DNA from: Aplidium turbinatum
Lineage: Eukaryota > Chordata > Ascidiacea > Aplousobranchia > Polyclinidae
Direction of reading: 5' to 3'
Length of the DNA stretch: 64,000 nucleotides
NCBI GenBank assembly: GCA_918807975.1
Contig: OU964934.1
Span: 12,772,001-12,836,000 of the forward strand
Shown in pieces: positions 22,901-33,795 of this stretch. Position 1 is the first letter of the stretch, and every line of letters starts with the position of its first letter. The translations under genes and the position numbers were made by a program. The notes under the pieces were generated by a model, which saw nothing but the letters and a program-made list of their open reading frames with translations, ran no database searches and was not told the DNA's origin.

Positions 22901-25900
22901 TGCATGCACCTATACAAACGACTTTTTACGATGAGGAATTGTATTATTGGTAAATTATAGCTTTCCATAACAAAATGCAGTGTTCACATAGCCTACAGCT
23001 TGATTTTGATCTTACATACAAACTACAGAGCAGAAATATTTCTAAAAAACTAGAATATTAAATATCCTATTACTTTCTATTATGCACTAACTTGCGTCGT
23101 AGGCCTACCAATTGTCTAAAAAACTAAAGTAGTCTTCCAAGGATCCAACAATGGTGTTTATTTGAAAGTGGCTATCATTTATTTGCTTACATTGGCTACT
23201 GGACTGCAAGTTTTTTTTTTTAAGAAAATCATATCACTTCTATAAACAATGACTTAGCCAATGTAATTTGATTCGACGTCATGTGGGATTAGTTTACTAA
23301 GACATTATTTATTCATTGCAAACTTAAGAGATTCGGGCCAAAGCGGATGCTACTGTTTTGTGTTTGCTTATCGATGCAATCAGATTAGAGACCTTTTTGT
23401 GATGCTTTAGGCCAGACTGTGATGCTTAGGTAGACAAGCTAATGCAAAACATTCAAGTTACAAAGTATGGATGCTTAAAATTGTTCCACAGATTTGAAAA
23501 AAAAAGCTAATTTTTTGGTTTATTTAGAGTGAATATTTTTATTGTATTTTTAGCTTTATCTTTGGTCTAATGTGTTTTTATTATTTCAGATTTATCACCA
23601 AACAAACACACAAAAACTTGACTGTTTTCTTACAAATCATAAATAAACAGGAAAAAAGTGAAAATGTGCACGAAAATGATTTTGTTCACTCAAGATGGTT
23701 TGGAATAGAAAAATCTTCAAAGTAGCATGACCAAAAAAAAACTAAAACTCATAAAAAATTCATTAATATTTAGCCCAAACATATCATTTAAAATAAGGTC
23801 TTCGAAGAAATATGAAAATTACCTTTTCAAACTACTGCACCATGCACATACAATATATATCATTATTAGGTTTTGCATTAGACCTAGACTACTTTCATTT
23901 TGTTTCAGGATCTAAACTTTAATTTTCTTTAAAGTAATCCTCATTCAAGTACAGTATTTGAAGCACATTTAAAAGTTGTTGCTTGTAACTGAAAAGGAGG
24001 AACAAAGGAACATTTTCTTTCCCTACTATTCATACCTGTCTATCAAATGGGAAATTGGCTATCTTGATATGACAAGTCGTTTCATAAGCTGTGGGCTCCA
24101 AATATCTCACTGTTCCATTGTAGTTCACCACAACGTAAGGAATCTTCGGACTGTAATCCCTGGACCCTGTTTCCTGGTAACAGACAATGTCAGGGATCCA
24201 CAAGGAGCTTGACGGGAGCCAAACTGCCAACAAAAAGCTAAAGATAAGATGAAGTTTAATGTAGGCGCAGGGCCATTGGGAGGATGATTTGGGACTGGCA
24301 CCAATGAGAACCTCAGACCCCGAATTAAGACACATCTAAGAAGAGCAAACTATATCCAAAGAATAAGAGTTTTGTTTCAAATTTTCAGGCCCTTTGGAAA
24401 AGGCTACGGGCCTCTAAAATCTCGGGCCCGGATCCAAAAGTACCTGAACCCTCCTGTCAACACTAATGTGTAGGCCTACTGTATTTTATCTTTTTCGTTG
24501 ATTACTCGATATTCGTCGTCGTCGTCTGAGCTTCTGGGGCCGAGGGTCTATCCTTTTACCACCCCAGATTCACGATGTTCCCGGACTACACTGGAAGGCT
24601 GCTAGAGAGCAGCCAGTCTTTAGTTTCATCATCCATGACGCGCAGACCTTCCACTCCGTTAGGTGGCTTGAAGATGGTACAGTCATTGATGATGTGGTCT
24701 GCGGTCTGTTCCTCGGCACCACATTCACAGGAGGAGGAAGAAGCCATTCCCCATTGGTGCATGGTTGAGCGGAAAAGGCCGACGCCCGTACGGAGACGGT
24801 TGAGGCGCACCCATGCCTGTCTCTGTAGTGTACTCGATATTGAAGACATTAAACATTTGCTTACGTTGTAAAAACTCTTGAAAAAAATTATTGTTTTATT
24901 TTGACTTTGATTTTTCTTTGCTTTAATGGATTTTTTGTTTCTAGCACTAGTTGCAACGTTCATCTGATGAAAGTGAAAGTAAAAGCAACGACAAACAGGT
25001 TGGTTTATTGTTTCACTGACGTTTCGCGCACTATCACAATGCGCATCCTCAGAGCGAATAACATACAAAATAAAATTTACAAAGTTATATAGCCTACTGT
25101 AGCGCGGTTGAAGGTAGGAAAAAATGAAACACACATTATTTAAAAGTTGGACGAAACATTGTCAGCGGTTACTTTCCACGTTAAATTACGTAAAAACATG
25201 CTTCGACTTTATGTTTAATGTTGGAAGTTTTTACGTAATTTAACGTGGAAAGTAACCGCTCACTCATCTTTTGGCCAACCTTTAAAATAATGTGTGTTTC
25301 ATTTTTTCTTATCTTTAACTACACTACAGTACAGTATATAACTTTGTAAATTTTATCTTGTATGTTATTCGCTCTGAGGGTGCGCATTGTTATGGTGCGC
25401 GAAACGTCAGTAAAGCAATAAATCAACCTTTTGTCCTTGCTTTTACTTTCACTTTCATCAGAGGAACGTTGCAACCAGTGCTAGAAACAACAATTGTCCT
25501 GATGAACACCCAAACTTTTCAGTATTCCATTTAGTGAAATTTTGTGCAGGTGTTTTAGGCAGCATTCGAGAAGTTTGCTTTCAAAAGTATAAATATCCGT
25601 GCGCGGACATTTTGCCGAAAGACATTTTGCCGAAACCCATTTTGCCGAAAGACATTTTGCCGAAAGGACATTATGCCGAAGGACATTTTGCCGAATGGAC
25701 AAATTGCCTAAAGGACTAATTGCCGAACGGACTAATTGCCGAAAGGACTAATTGCCGAATGGACAAATTGCCGAAACAATTTGGAAAAAAATTACTTTGA
25801 AGTGACACAAAGTCTCGTTACTATGCAAGCAGTGCTTTTGAAATAGAATCACTTTGCTACTGTTTGTTTGCCTAAAAATTACTTTGAAGCAACACCAAGT

Positions 25901-28757
25901 CTCGTTACTATGCAAGCAGTGCCTTTGAACTGGTAATTATTTTGAAGTGACACCAAGTCGCAAGTCTCATTGCTATGCAAGCAATGCCTTTGAACTGATA
26001 ACTATTTTGAAGTGACACCAAGTCTCGTTACCATGCAAGCAGTGGCTTTGAAATACTGTAGTAATTACTTTGCTACTGCGGTTGTTTGCCTAAAAATTGC
26101 TTTATATACAGTATCCACAGTTTTTGGAAATCAGTATTAGTTTGAAGTGACACCAAGTCTCATCTATAAGTATAGGCTATAGGCTATGCAGTCTCCACAG
26201 GTTTTGGAGATCAGTATTAGACGTTCGCTTATACAAACAACACTTCTGTCGGATACTTACGCGCTGTCGCACATAATTTGTGAGTGAAATCTGTTTGTGA
26301 ATGACATTTATGTGTTATTAGGTTATGATAATACATAAAATGCATTTGTATAATTTCGGCAATTTGTCCATTCGGCATTTAGTCCTTTCGGCAATTAGTC
26401 CTTTCGGCAAAATGTCTTTCGGCAAAATGTCTTTCGGCAAAATGTCCGGGTACCTAAATATCAAATCGTGCTTCATCCAAAATAGTCTAATAAAATAATA
26501 CAAAGGTGAAAAGGCACTTCATGTATATTCAGTGATATGATTTATGGAATTTGTATCAAACTTTTACTCTGAGTGATTCCGTCGTGTTCTTTCGGGTTCC
26601 AAGTGAGATATTGGTCCTTCCAGTACAGCCTGTATCTCAGTAAGCTCTTCAGTGTCTGTTCCTTCTCATTTAAATTGAGAACCTAAAATTCTTTTGGTTA
26701 CTATAAGCTGTCATAAGCACAAAACCTTAATTTAAGAATCTCAACTGTTTTACTTTGAAAAATTAACACACAAACCCCACGACACAAAAACTTTTCTTTC
26801 GTGAATGCTTTTAAATTTCAGGTTGTGCTAGTGCAGAATTGAAATGTTTGAACTGCAATCGTAATGATGTATGTTTTTAAATGTATGTGGTGTCTGCTTG
26901 TCTACTACAACGGATTTTTTATATCAATAAACGTTTAAATAAAGTGTACGGTTTAATTGCTTATATAGTTTGAAACTTACTGGAATTAGACTGCAATAAA
27001 ACAATTTGGTTTATCTCTTTTAAACGAACCAACCGCCAGAGTTTTTTTCTCTTCATAGCTGTTTCACATCTTATACCGGCAATGCTAGCTTTACTGACTT
27101 TTTAACATCAATCCAGAAAGAAATCTTTTTAGTCTTTTGAATTGTTTTGGCACATTAATGCATATAATTCAATTTGTTGTACCAACTTCTTACAACTTTT
27201 CCTGAAATAGACTTGCTTACTTGCATGTAGGTGAAGTCAATATGCACCAAAACAACATCTGTATTATTCTTGACCGGACGAATTGCTCTGTCATATCCTG
27301 TTTGAAAAAAAACGCAAATTTACGAAACAAATTTGTGCTGCACACTTTGTAAACAAATAATGTACTTTTATCTGTTTTCAACTCCGTTACCATAGTAGGC
27401 TTAGTTAAAATTTAAAACATAAACACTTTGTGTATTGAGCATTGGCATTTATTTCATTTTTAAAAATTGTTGTGATTGTATGTCACTTGGAGAACAAATC
27501 AAGCGAGTTCTAAATTTTGAATGTGATTCTATATTTATAATTTTTATTTATAATTTGAGACATTTCTGCTTTGAAAAAAAAAAGAGCTATCACAACATGA
27601 TGAATTGGCTTCTCACTAACTCATTGTTTATGTATTGCGTGTGGGACAATTTGAATCAGAAAATATATTTTCTATATCCAAATAAACTTCTTTAAAATCC
27701 ATACTGGTGAGTCGTTTATAGCTTGAAACAAACACTAATTTTGGTAAACATTATTGAGCAAAATAGGTTGAAATACTACAATTAATCCTCTGCCCATATA
27801 CAGTAGATTTATTCTTCGTATGTGTAAGCGGTAACCTTGAACTTGAAAAAGATTGTATTTTAGCCTCTTTAGAGCATTTTCTTGAGTATGGTTTGCTTGG
27901 GTTTTGTCAGCAGATAATATGTTGTATTGCTGGGAGCTGGAGTCAGATCCAGAAGAAGACGAACTAAACTGTAAGACAAGCCACAAATATGAAGATCCCT
28001 ACTGTGAACAACCTTTTATATACATATTATCGTACTTGACTTGCACATGTTCAGTAGGCTAACTTACATATCAGTGAAAAAAGTAGTGGCATTATTCAAC
28101 ACAGTAGATTTATTTCAAATGATGTCACCTTATTTCAAATAGGTTGAATTGAAATATTGACAACAAATTTTGATTCTTACAATAAACCTGCCTTGTATTT
28201 GCTAGAAGAGGCTTTGATACCCCCATTGGGTCACATAGAAGGCCTTATAAAATGGCATTGACTTAAATCTAGTTCTTGCTTTGCTCTCAACATTAAAGAA
28301 AAAGAAATACTGGGGGATGGTAATGTATTCAGTTAATCCCCTATGCAGCTGCGTCGAAACTGTTTGCATTCAAACACCCTAAGCATAATGCATGTTAGAT
28401 AAGTGGCATATTATGATAAAAACACACATTGTCATTATTATTTGATAAAGACAAAAGTGTGGTCATAATGCTACATGGACGACTACTAACTGTACACTCA
28501 AAGGCGCAAGTGAATAATACACAACGCTTCACACTATACTTGTGATCAAACTTAGAAACCCAATTGGCTAGATAAAACATGTTAGTAAAAATGTTGTATC
28601 TACACACAATGTGCCAATCAACAACATAACGTGTCCTATTTGAAGTCATGTTTACCTGTGTTATGCCAGCAAGTCCAACTTTTGATGCCGTTTTTCCTCC
28701 AAATCCTTCTTTATTTTGCAACAAGCATAAAATTAACGCAAGTCGAACTTTCAACAT
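16689..28757 (-). CDS. nicotinic-type Cys-loop receptor subunit (non-alpha or divergent), complete
   Basis: Eleven exons in order: 28656-28757, 27836-27968, 27221-27297, 26568-26682, 24036-24223, 22736-22888, 21998-22149, 19176-19458, 18684-18815, 17864-18185, 16689-16978. They sum to about 648 residues and every junction keeps frame. An N-terminal hydrophobic signal (residues 1-15) leads into a ligand-binding domain with YDRAIRPVKNNTDV, RLYWKDQYLTWNP and LWIPDIVCYQ. The Cys-loop joins C193 to C207 with 13 residues between. Four membrane segments follow: about 308-325, 330-354 (GERIGLQITILL), 361-389 and 622-648. The Glu of GER at the inner pore mouth fits a cation channel. A cytoplasmic loop of about 220 residues separates M3 and M4. 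Loop C has no CC pair, so it is not a classical alpha subunit; it would act in the plasma membrane within a pentamer. A polyadenylation signal follows at 16600-16605. Which vertebrate class it belongs to cannot be told. Confidence 0.92.
17864..18815 (-). CDS. receptor exons 9-10: cytoplasmic M3-M4 loop
   Basis: Exon 9 (18684-18815) gives VLPLWVKAALLLSGLYDNL, the amphipathic helix after M3 (family form PxWVRxxFL). Exon 10 (17864-18185) is a polar, Ser/Asn/Lys-rich stretch of 107 codons without conserved motifs, as usual for this loop. The exon 10 acceptor (AACAAG) is chosen by phase and is approximate. Confidence 0.78.
19176..19458 (-). CDS. receptor exon 8: membrane segments M1-M3
   Basis: MVFPAILLTTISLLGFYLPP is M1, with the conserved Pro and FYLPPDSGE. 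The pore helix M2 and M3 follow, ending LYVHHIPVSS. The donor is ACG|GTAAGC. To join exon 7 in frame the acceptor must be the second AG of CAGAG; the first AG would make a stop at the junction. Confidence 0.88.
20266..20942. mobile_element. hAT MITE in receptor intron 7
   Basis: The ends are CATAGGCGTAGCCAGG and, inverted, CAGTGGCGTAGCCAGG. The 8-bp duplication GCTTAGGC lies at 20258-20265 and 20943-20950. The interior differs from the 11054-type MITE, so the two share ends only. A piece near 20730-20840 has its own GC-rich TIR-like sequence and may be a further insertion. Confidence 0.87.
21998..22149 (-). CDS. receptor exon 7: extended loop C without CC pair
   Basis: The acceptor TTGTTTTCAG and donor CTG|GTAAGT are both strong. 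Only one frame is open and it is the one exon 6 dictates. It encodes 50 residues where typical subunits have about 35. It has no cysteine, so the vicinal pair of alpha subunits is absent. TVPLRVSDSH lies where the pre-M1 strand (TVxMRRRxL) is expected, though similarity is weak. Confidence 0.7.
22278..22575 (+). mobile_element. SINE with the common body and a different tRNA-like head
   Basis: From GGTTCAGCTCTCGGGGTGTG onward it matches the SINE of 7442-7754. The head, GCTCCGTTACCTCAGTGG with GCACCTGCGACTCGAGATC, does not match. The tail is (AACC)n rather than (AATC)n. It lies between receptor exons 6 and 7. Confidence 0.8.
22736..22888 (-). CDS. receptor exon 6: second Cys of the Cys-loop and loop B
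   Basis: Fifty-one codons from TTTTGCAG to ATT|GTACGT. TCNFTFASWTF holds the second cysteine and the loop B tryptophan. NTGEWMLEDIKITK is the strand before loop C. Confidence 0.92.
24036..24223 (-). CDS. receptor exon 5: loop A region and first Cys of the Cys-loop
   Basis: Sixty-two codons between GTTGGCAG and CAG|GTATGA. SLWIPDIVCYQE is the loop A block (family form VWxPDIxLYN). GTVRYLEPTAYETTCHIK contains the strand and the first Cys-loop cysteine, and NFPFDRQ is the loop core, usually FPFDxQ. Confidence 0.94.
24500..24850 (-). mobile_element. LINE 3' fragment, minus strand
   Basis: Reads QRQAWVRLNRLRTGVG, then CECGAEEQTADHIINDC and a stop at 24586-24588, followed by a 3' UTR ending in a short (GAC)n-like tail near 24515. 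It is the same kind of polymerase C-terminus as at 3574-3822 but a separate subfamily. It lies in receptor intron 4. Confidence 0.75.
24935..25490. repeat. foldback element with ~260-base inverted arms
   Basis: Arms 24935-25196 and 25228-25490 are near-perfect inverse copies separated by about 30 bases. The outermost sequence is TTGTTTCTAGCACTAGTTGC. The outer part of one arm recurs at 61948-62004 in a xylose isomerase intron, so it is a dispersed element. No flanking duplication was found. Confidence 0.85.
25598..26454. mobile_element. element with minisatellite-like inverted termini
   Basis: Each end is a run of 16-18-base units of the type GGACATTTTGCCGAAA or GGACTAATTGCCGAAA: about ten at the left (25605-25775), about six inverted at the right (26357-26446). 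The interior has four to five copies of a ~65-base unit (TTTGAAGTGACACCAAGTCT). The 8-bp duplication TAAATATC lies at 25590-25597 and 26455-26462. No coding sequence is seen. It lies in receptor intron 4. Confidence 0.85.
26568..27297 (-). CDS. receptor exons 3-4: ligand-binding domain, first strands
   Basis: Exon 3 (27221-27297) reads YDRAIRPVKNNTDVVLVHID, the classic start of the nicotinic ligand-binding domain. Exon 4 (26568-26682) reads KSLLRYRLYWKDQYLTWNP and ends at CAGA|GTAAAA in phase 1. The WxDxxLxWNP pattern is the family signature around loop D. Confidence 0.93.
27836..28757 (-). CDS. receptor exons 1-2: signal peptide and mature N-terminus
   Basis: Exon 1 (28656-28757) begins at an ATG with MLKVRLALILCLL, a plausible signal peptide, and ends CAG|GTAAAC. 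Exon 2 (27836-27968) has acceptor TTGTCTTACAG, a Ser-rich start and NALKRLKYNLFQ, the N-terminal helix that precedes the first beta strand in nicotinic subunits. Exon 1 is the less certain of the two, since signal peptides are not conserved. Confidence 0.72.
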
Positions 28758-31700
28758 ACTTGGCTATGGTAAACTTACTTATGACCGATTGGCAATGGCT
28801 TTCAAGGAGTGCTATTCTTCATATACGCAAGCTAATACCATTTATCTGTATCTTGTAGTTTGTAATTTTGATCTACCAAATGTTATCACAAACGGGTTGA
28901 ATTTCTTCTTTGTTTTTTATGGCTTAGCCACCTTGACAAAAAAAACCTTTTTATGTTTAATAAAAAATAAAATTAAGAAAAGGTATTTTTCTTTTTCTTT
29001 ACTACGGTGAGCGTAACTGCAATGGAAGACTTGCGTAGTTCGAATTTTTGGAAAATATGTTTTTGTAGTCTACTTAATTATTTTTGTTTGGTGAAAAAGA
29101 GTTAAAAAACGAAAACTAAAGCAACAGACTTAAAATTTTCTGTTACAATAATTTACGTATCAAGACTTTAAATAGTTTTGTTTGCTTCATGTCAGAAACT
29201 CAAATGAGCGTTTAAGCAAACAAAAAACAAAATAGCAAAGATGGTTTATTTCTCAACTTTTGAGACAACAACAAGCAGCAACAAATTGTTGTTATTCACT
29301 GTTTACACTTTATCAATTTGAAACAGCAGCTAAAAATTTACAAAGTCTTAATTTTAGGCATTTATGCATCCCAGCCTAAACTTAGAAACAAGGTCGACTC
29401 ACTAGCTGAATAGATAAAACTGTGTTCGTTCACTTTGGCATTAAAAGCAGCTATGCGTACTTTTTTCTTTTTGGATTAACACAGTTATTAATAAGCTAAA
29501 AACAAACCATAAAGTGGTAAAAGTTTATTTATTTCAAAACTTCCAGGTTTGTTTTCTGCCAAGGAATACGACGAATCATCAAGTAATAAAAAACGCAAAA
29601 CTGACCAATATTCAAGTCTAGCTCACATCACCTTTACTAATAAACCAATTTCATATTCTGTTTTACGTTGCTTAAGAAGCAATGTTGATGCAATACTTTC
29701 AACACCCTCTTGATGCAAACCTCATATGGTCGATTTTAAGATTTTGCCGTTGTGACAATGATTTCTGTGATACATCAAAGACTGATGCCGAGAGCTAAGC
29801 TATAAAAATACTCCGCTGCATTAGATTACACAGAATTATTGATTGTGAATTGTAGTGCAGTAAACAGCTTTTCTAGTCACGGCCAACCTATTCAAGGGAG
29901 TTTCTACGTTTTGTTTTGAACGTTATATCACAGCTAAAACAAACCGCGGTTCAAATGGTCTTAATAGTCCAATTTTCGTCTCTCCTCGCTGTTCCCTCTT
30001 CATTATTTATGAACGCAAATCTTACAAGGCTCTCAATACAGTTCAACACCAAGGACGACTTGGCTAGAATGTCTTGCGTGTTGTAGTTTCACTCAGTTGA
30101 ATCAACATTTGCTGAAGTCAAGGACTCCCCCCCACACAGCAAATCAGTTATACTGAAATATGTGATGCTGAAATTGAAACTAAATGTACGTTTTCCGGAC
30201 AGTCACTTTTGCTAACTCTCACACTGCATGTGCTAAACCGCAAAAATTACCACATTTGACTCATCGTTTCAACATCGCCTGACGTTGATACGATTCAAAC
30301 AGGGAAACTTTTATTTCCTTGTTAACAATGCATATTTACGCAAAAAATTTTTTGTATAATGTCTTGGTTGCTCTTAAACTGTCTGCTTGTGAAGCACTGA
30401 TGGTGTAGTGTTGCCAAAGTAAATTTCGAATACTATTTTTCGCTATAGCAAAATACAAGAAGAATGATGTATTTACAAGCATACAAGTAATTCTATTTTG
30501 ACATCTGCCGTGACAAGTAATGCGCAGCTACATTGGCGTATTTAAGAAGACAATTGGTGTACACTGTACGGTATTTTAAAAAATTGAAAAAACTTTTCAT
30601 ATGCTGCAGACAACTGAAATTGTTTAGGCGCTTTTCATCATCAAATGGATGAATTAGACCGCAAAAGATTTTGTTACGTTCAATTTCGCTTTTTTAATTA
30701 AATTTTCCCACATTATAGTTCAACGTTCTGAGTTCTACAAGTATTAAGAGACACAATTATATTGTTTTGAACACTCAAGAAAGAAATGAGAGGGCATGGA
30801 GATTATTGTAAATTTTGTATGAGTACGTTTCAACCATGGCAAGTTTCTCTTGGTGAGAAGTGAGAACTAATTCTTTAGCTCTGGAGCATCATCGTGCGGT
30901 AATAATTCTATGTAGATTAAAAGTTGAGTTGGGTGGAATGAATAAAATCCTTCGACACAAGTATGTGCAATTGTGTGGCTTAAACTTAAAAAAACGTCAA
31001 TTTACAAGTATTTACAGTGTTTTGTTAGTTTAAAGCTGCGGCGTAAAATTAAATCTTTTTGTACAGTCCATTTCAAGATCAAACTCCCTTTACAATGCCG
31101 AAATTGGAAAAAGTTTGACATAAATTGAATATCTAAAAAAACTATAAGTTTATGATATTATTTTATTGAATATGTGGATCTACAGTAATAGTTAATGCTA
31201 CAGATTGATTGAAAATATGCTTGCTTTTGTTTTTGAGCTTGCTCGGTTGGTTTTTAAAATGGACATTGTTTATTGTGCGATAAAAATTCGATAAAGAATC
31301 GATAAAATGGCTTAGCCTATTATACTAAAACACAAGTACTTTCAATGAGCTATGAGATGCCACAACTTTCATTAGGCCTACGAATTTTCTTGAATCTTTT
31401 TTCTTCGTTTCCAAATAAAACTTTTTCTACTTTTGTTGACTTTAGACCGGAATAAAGTAACAAAATCCTTGAATTCACCAAAACCACAACCCAGCCAGCA
31501 AAATCCGACATTTTTGCATTGATTCAACGTTTGCAGACGTGGAATTAATGTAAAAATGTCGAATTTTGCTGGCTGGAAAAACGTCAGAAAGCAACCCAAT
31601 CTTCAAGTTCAGGTAACTTTTAAAGCAGCATTTTATTGAGGTGTTAAAAGGTTCTATTGGCTCATTAAATATAGACAGGAAAAGGTTTTACTTTTAGGCC

Positions 31701-33053
31701 ACCCTTCAAGTTAAATGAGGCATAAATTAGTGAAATGAATGCAACATAATTCGTTTACGGCTGCTTCCAATGTCTTTCACAGTTTCAAGGAGTTAACTTA
31801 GATGAAATGTCATGTAACCTGTTTTGTACAAGTTGGATGAAAACGTTTATTGAACCTGCATCAAAAGCTGTGTAAGTCAATGTCGTTGAAATAGTTCCGC
31901 AAAAAATTTCGAAACAGGCAGCCTACCAAAAGGTTGGTAAAAGCTTAAAAATGTTAATTGTTTAAAAATATAATTTTGCGATTAGTAAGATGGGGTGCTG
32001 TATCTTAATAGATTGGTGCTGAATGCCATTTAGTGATTATAGTAATAAAATTTGCATGTCATCATTGTTTAGGTGTCATTGTCCCACCACACCCATAGCA
32101 AAAAGTGTGATCGCAAGCGCTGTAGAGTGTAGAGGTCTACATGGCGATAACAAACAAAAGTTTACACAAAAAATTAATCTCCTTTTTCAGTGAAATAGAA
32201 AATTTTCAGAGTTTTGAATGAACTACAAGAAACAGAAAAAAAAAACTATGGTGCCACCAAGCTAATGTCCAGCGATTGAAGATCTGACGTGAGTATAAGT
32301 AGGTAAGAAGAAAGATAAGGAAGGAAATTTCTGTGTCCACGTTAATTAGTTTGATTGAAAAAATTAAATTTTCAAGCCAATTGGTGTTTTGTCAAGACAC
32401 AGCTGCATGCCCTTGTCTGGCATCGAACCCGGGTTCTTTCGAGTGTCGTACAGGCACTTATACCAAGCGGTGATGCGGCCAGTAATAACATAATTATATC
32501 GATTTCCATTTTTGCACTTGCAGATGAGAGAACAGCAAACAGTACGTGATTTTCAAAGGGCGAAAATTTAAAATACTAGTAATGGTTCAACGTTTCTGTT
32601 AAATCAACATCGTCGAAACGTGCATTTTTTCTTTGAGACGACTGACTTTCAGTGTATTTAACTTACCGCCTGTCTTGTCTTCAGATTTTTGTAGTTATTG
32701 CTGCTTTCTATCGCTGCCTGTGCTCGCACGCTGGCTTTTGCGGTGCATTTGAGTTTATTCCAAAGGAACAGCAGACAGCACAATACATGTACCTAGGCCT
32801 ATATTTTCAGTGTCATTTGATCTCCAAAAAAAGACGGTGAAGCAGCTGATAGAGTTTTAGTTTGTCAAAAGTTGCCCTTTACAACCCTTACTTTGTCGAT
32901 GTGGAAAAAAGTTCTTGTTTGTGCCTCTTCAAGTCATAAAAACCATAAGCTACTGATTGGAAGTTTCAGGAAGTTTTACTGAGGATTAATTCTTTGATCA
33001 GTTTATTTCAGAAAAATTTTGTAAGCGAAAAAACGTTAGGTTTGTAAAGTAGT
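28758..33053. promoter_or_regulatory. shared upstream region of receptor and Dbx genes
   Basis: The two genes are transcribed away from each other across 4.3 kb. No coding exon is recognised. One small inverted-repeat MITE lies at 31491-31576. Any promoters and enhancers of both genes should lie here or in first introns; no specific site can be assigned by eye. Confidence 0.4.
31491..31576. repeat. short inverted-repeat MITE
   Basis: CCAGCCAGCAAAATCCGACA is matched by its near-inverse at 31553-31576 around a short loop. A related sequence (CAGCAAAATCCGTCATTTTT, inverse partner AATCAATGTAAAAAT) is at 55036-55160. Confidence 0.65.
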
Positions 33054-33795
33054 ATGCTTCCAAGCATAATTCGACCAAGTGTAGCAATGAATGCCAGTAC
33101 AACAGAAACGACAATGCAACCCACAGACAGGAATAGCACTGAACATCAATGTGTGCCTGCTATTTCATGGCCAGCACTTTCACTAAGTGGATGGAATCCG
33201 AATATGTTATCGGCTTTGCCAATGACAAATCCAGATCTTTTCGGTCACAGATTTCCCATGAACGCACAGTACATGCAATTTGCGGCAGACTTTTTGGCAA
33301 GATCTTCAATCGAACAAACATCAACAGTTGCTTGCAATAGGAAGACATGTCAGCAGAACTACTCAGAACCGATTAACCAAAAAATGAAAACGAAAGGTTT
33401 GACTTTAACGTTTCAAGAAAAAACAATGACTGAACTTCCTTTTGCTAAAGCAGAAAATTCTTTCACCAGTTCTCCTCCAATATTAAGTGGAGCCATGACC
33501 AATTATCGTGATGCTTTGGACAAGAAGCACAGCACTTTGAGTGGTCCATCGAAGATCCAAACTTCTAAACCTTACTGTTTGCAAACTACCTCACTGCCGT
33601 TAGATACCAGAGAAGGAAAGCCCGATGCAGAATGCATCACTCAACCTCACGTCACAAATAAACTGTCTACTGATGAACAATGCAATTCTACGTATTGTAA
33701 CAGTGAATCCAAAAACCTTCCTCCTGAAAAACCATTTTTAAAATTCGGTGTGCAGGCCATTCTGTCTCAAGTGCAATCACCACTACCTTTAAAAA
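33054..33795 (+). CDS. Dbx: Dbx exon 1: N-terminal region with eh1-like motif
   Basis: 247 codons plus one base from the ATG to AAAAA|GTAAGT. Mostly Ser/Thr/Asn-rich and low in conservation, apart from the start and the FLKFGVQAIL block at its end, which in Dbx proteins binds Groucho-type co-repressors. Confidence 0.95.

Noticed and set aside
24586-25134. 182-residue minus-strand ORF as a host gene
   Set aside because: Its second half is a LINE polymerase C-terminus and its first half crosses the foldback element, so it is a chance join of two repeats.
25598-26454. CRISPR-like or satellite array at 25605-25775
   Set aside because: Units are contiguous, without spacers, and mirrored at the other end within an 8-bp duplication. 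It is an element terminus, not an array of repeats and spacers.
27836-27986. ATG at 27986 as the receptor start codon
   Set aside because: The ATG precedes a good TTGTCTTACAG acceptor and gives no signal peptide. An upstream exon with a hydrophobic leader (28656-28757) joins in phase.
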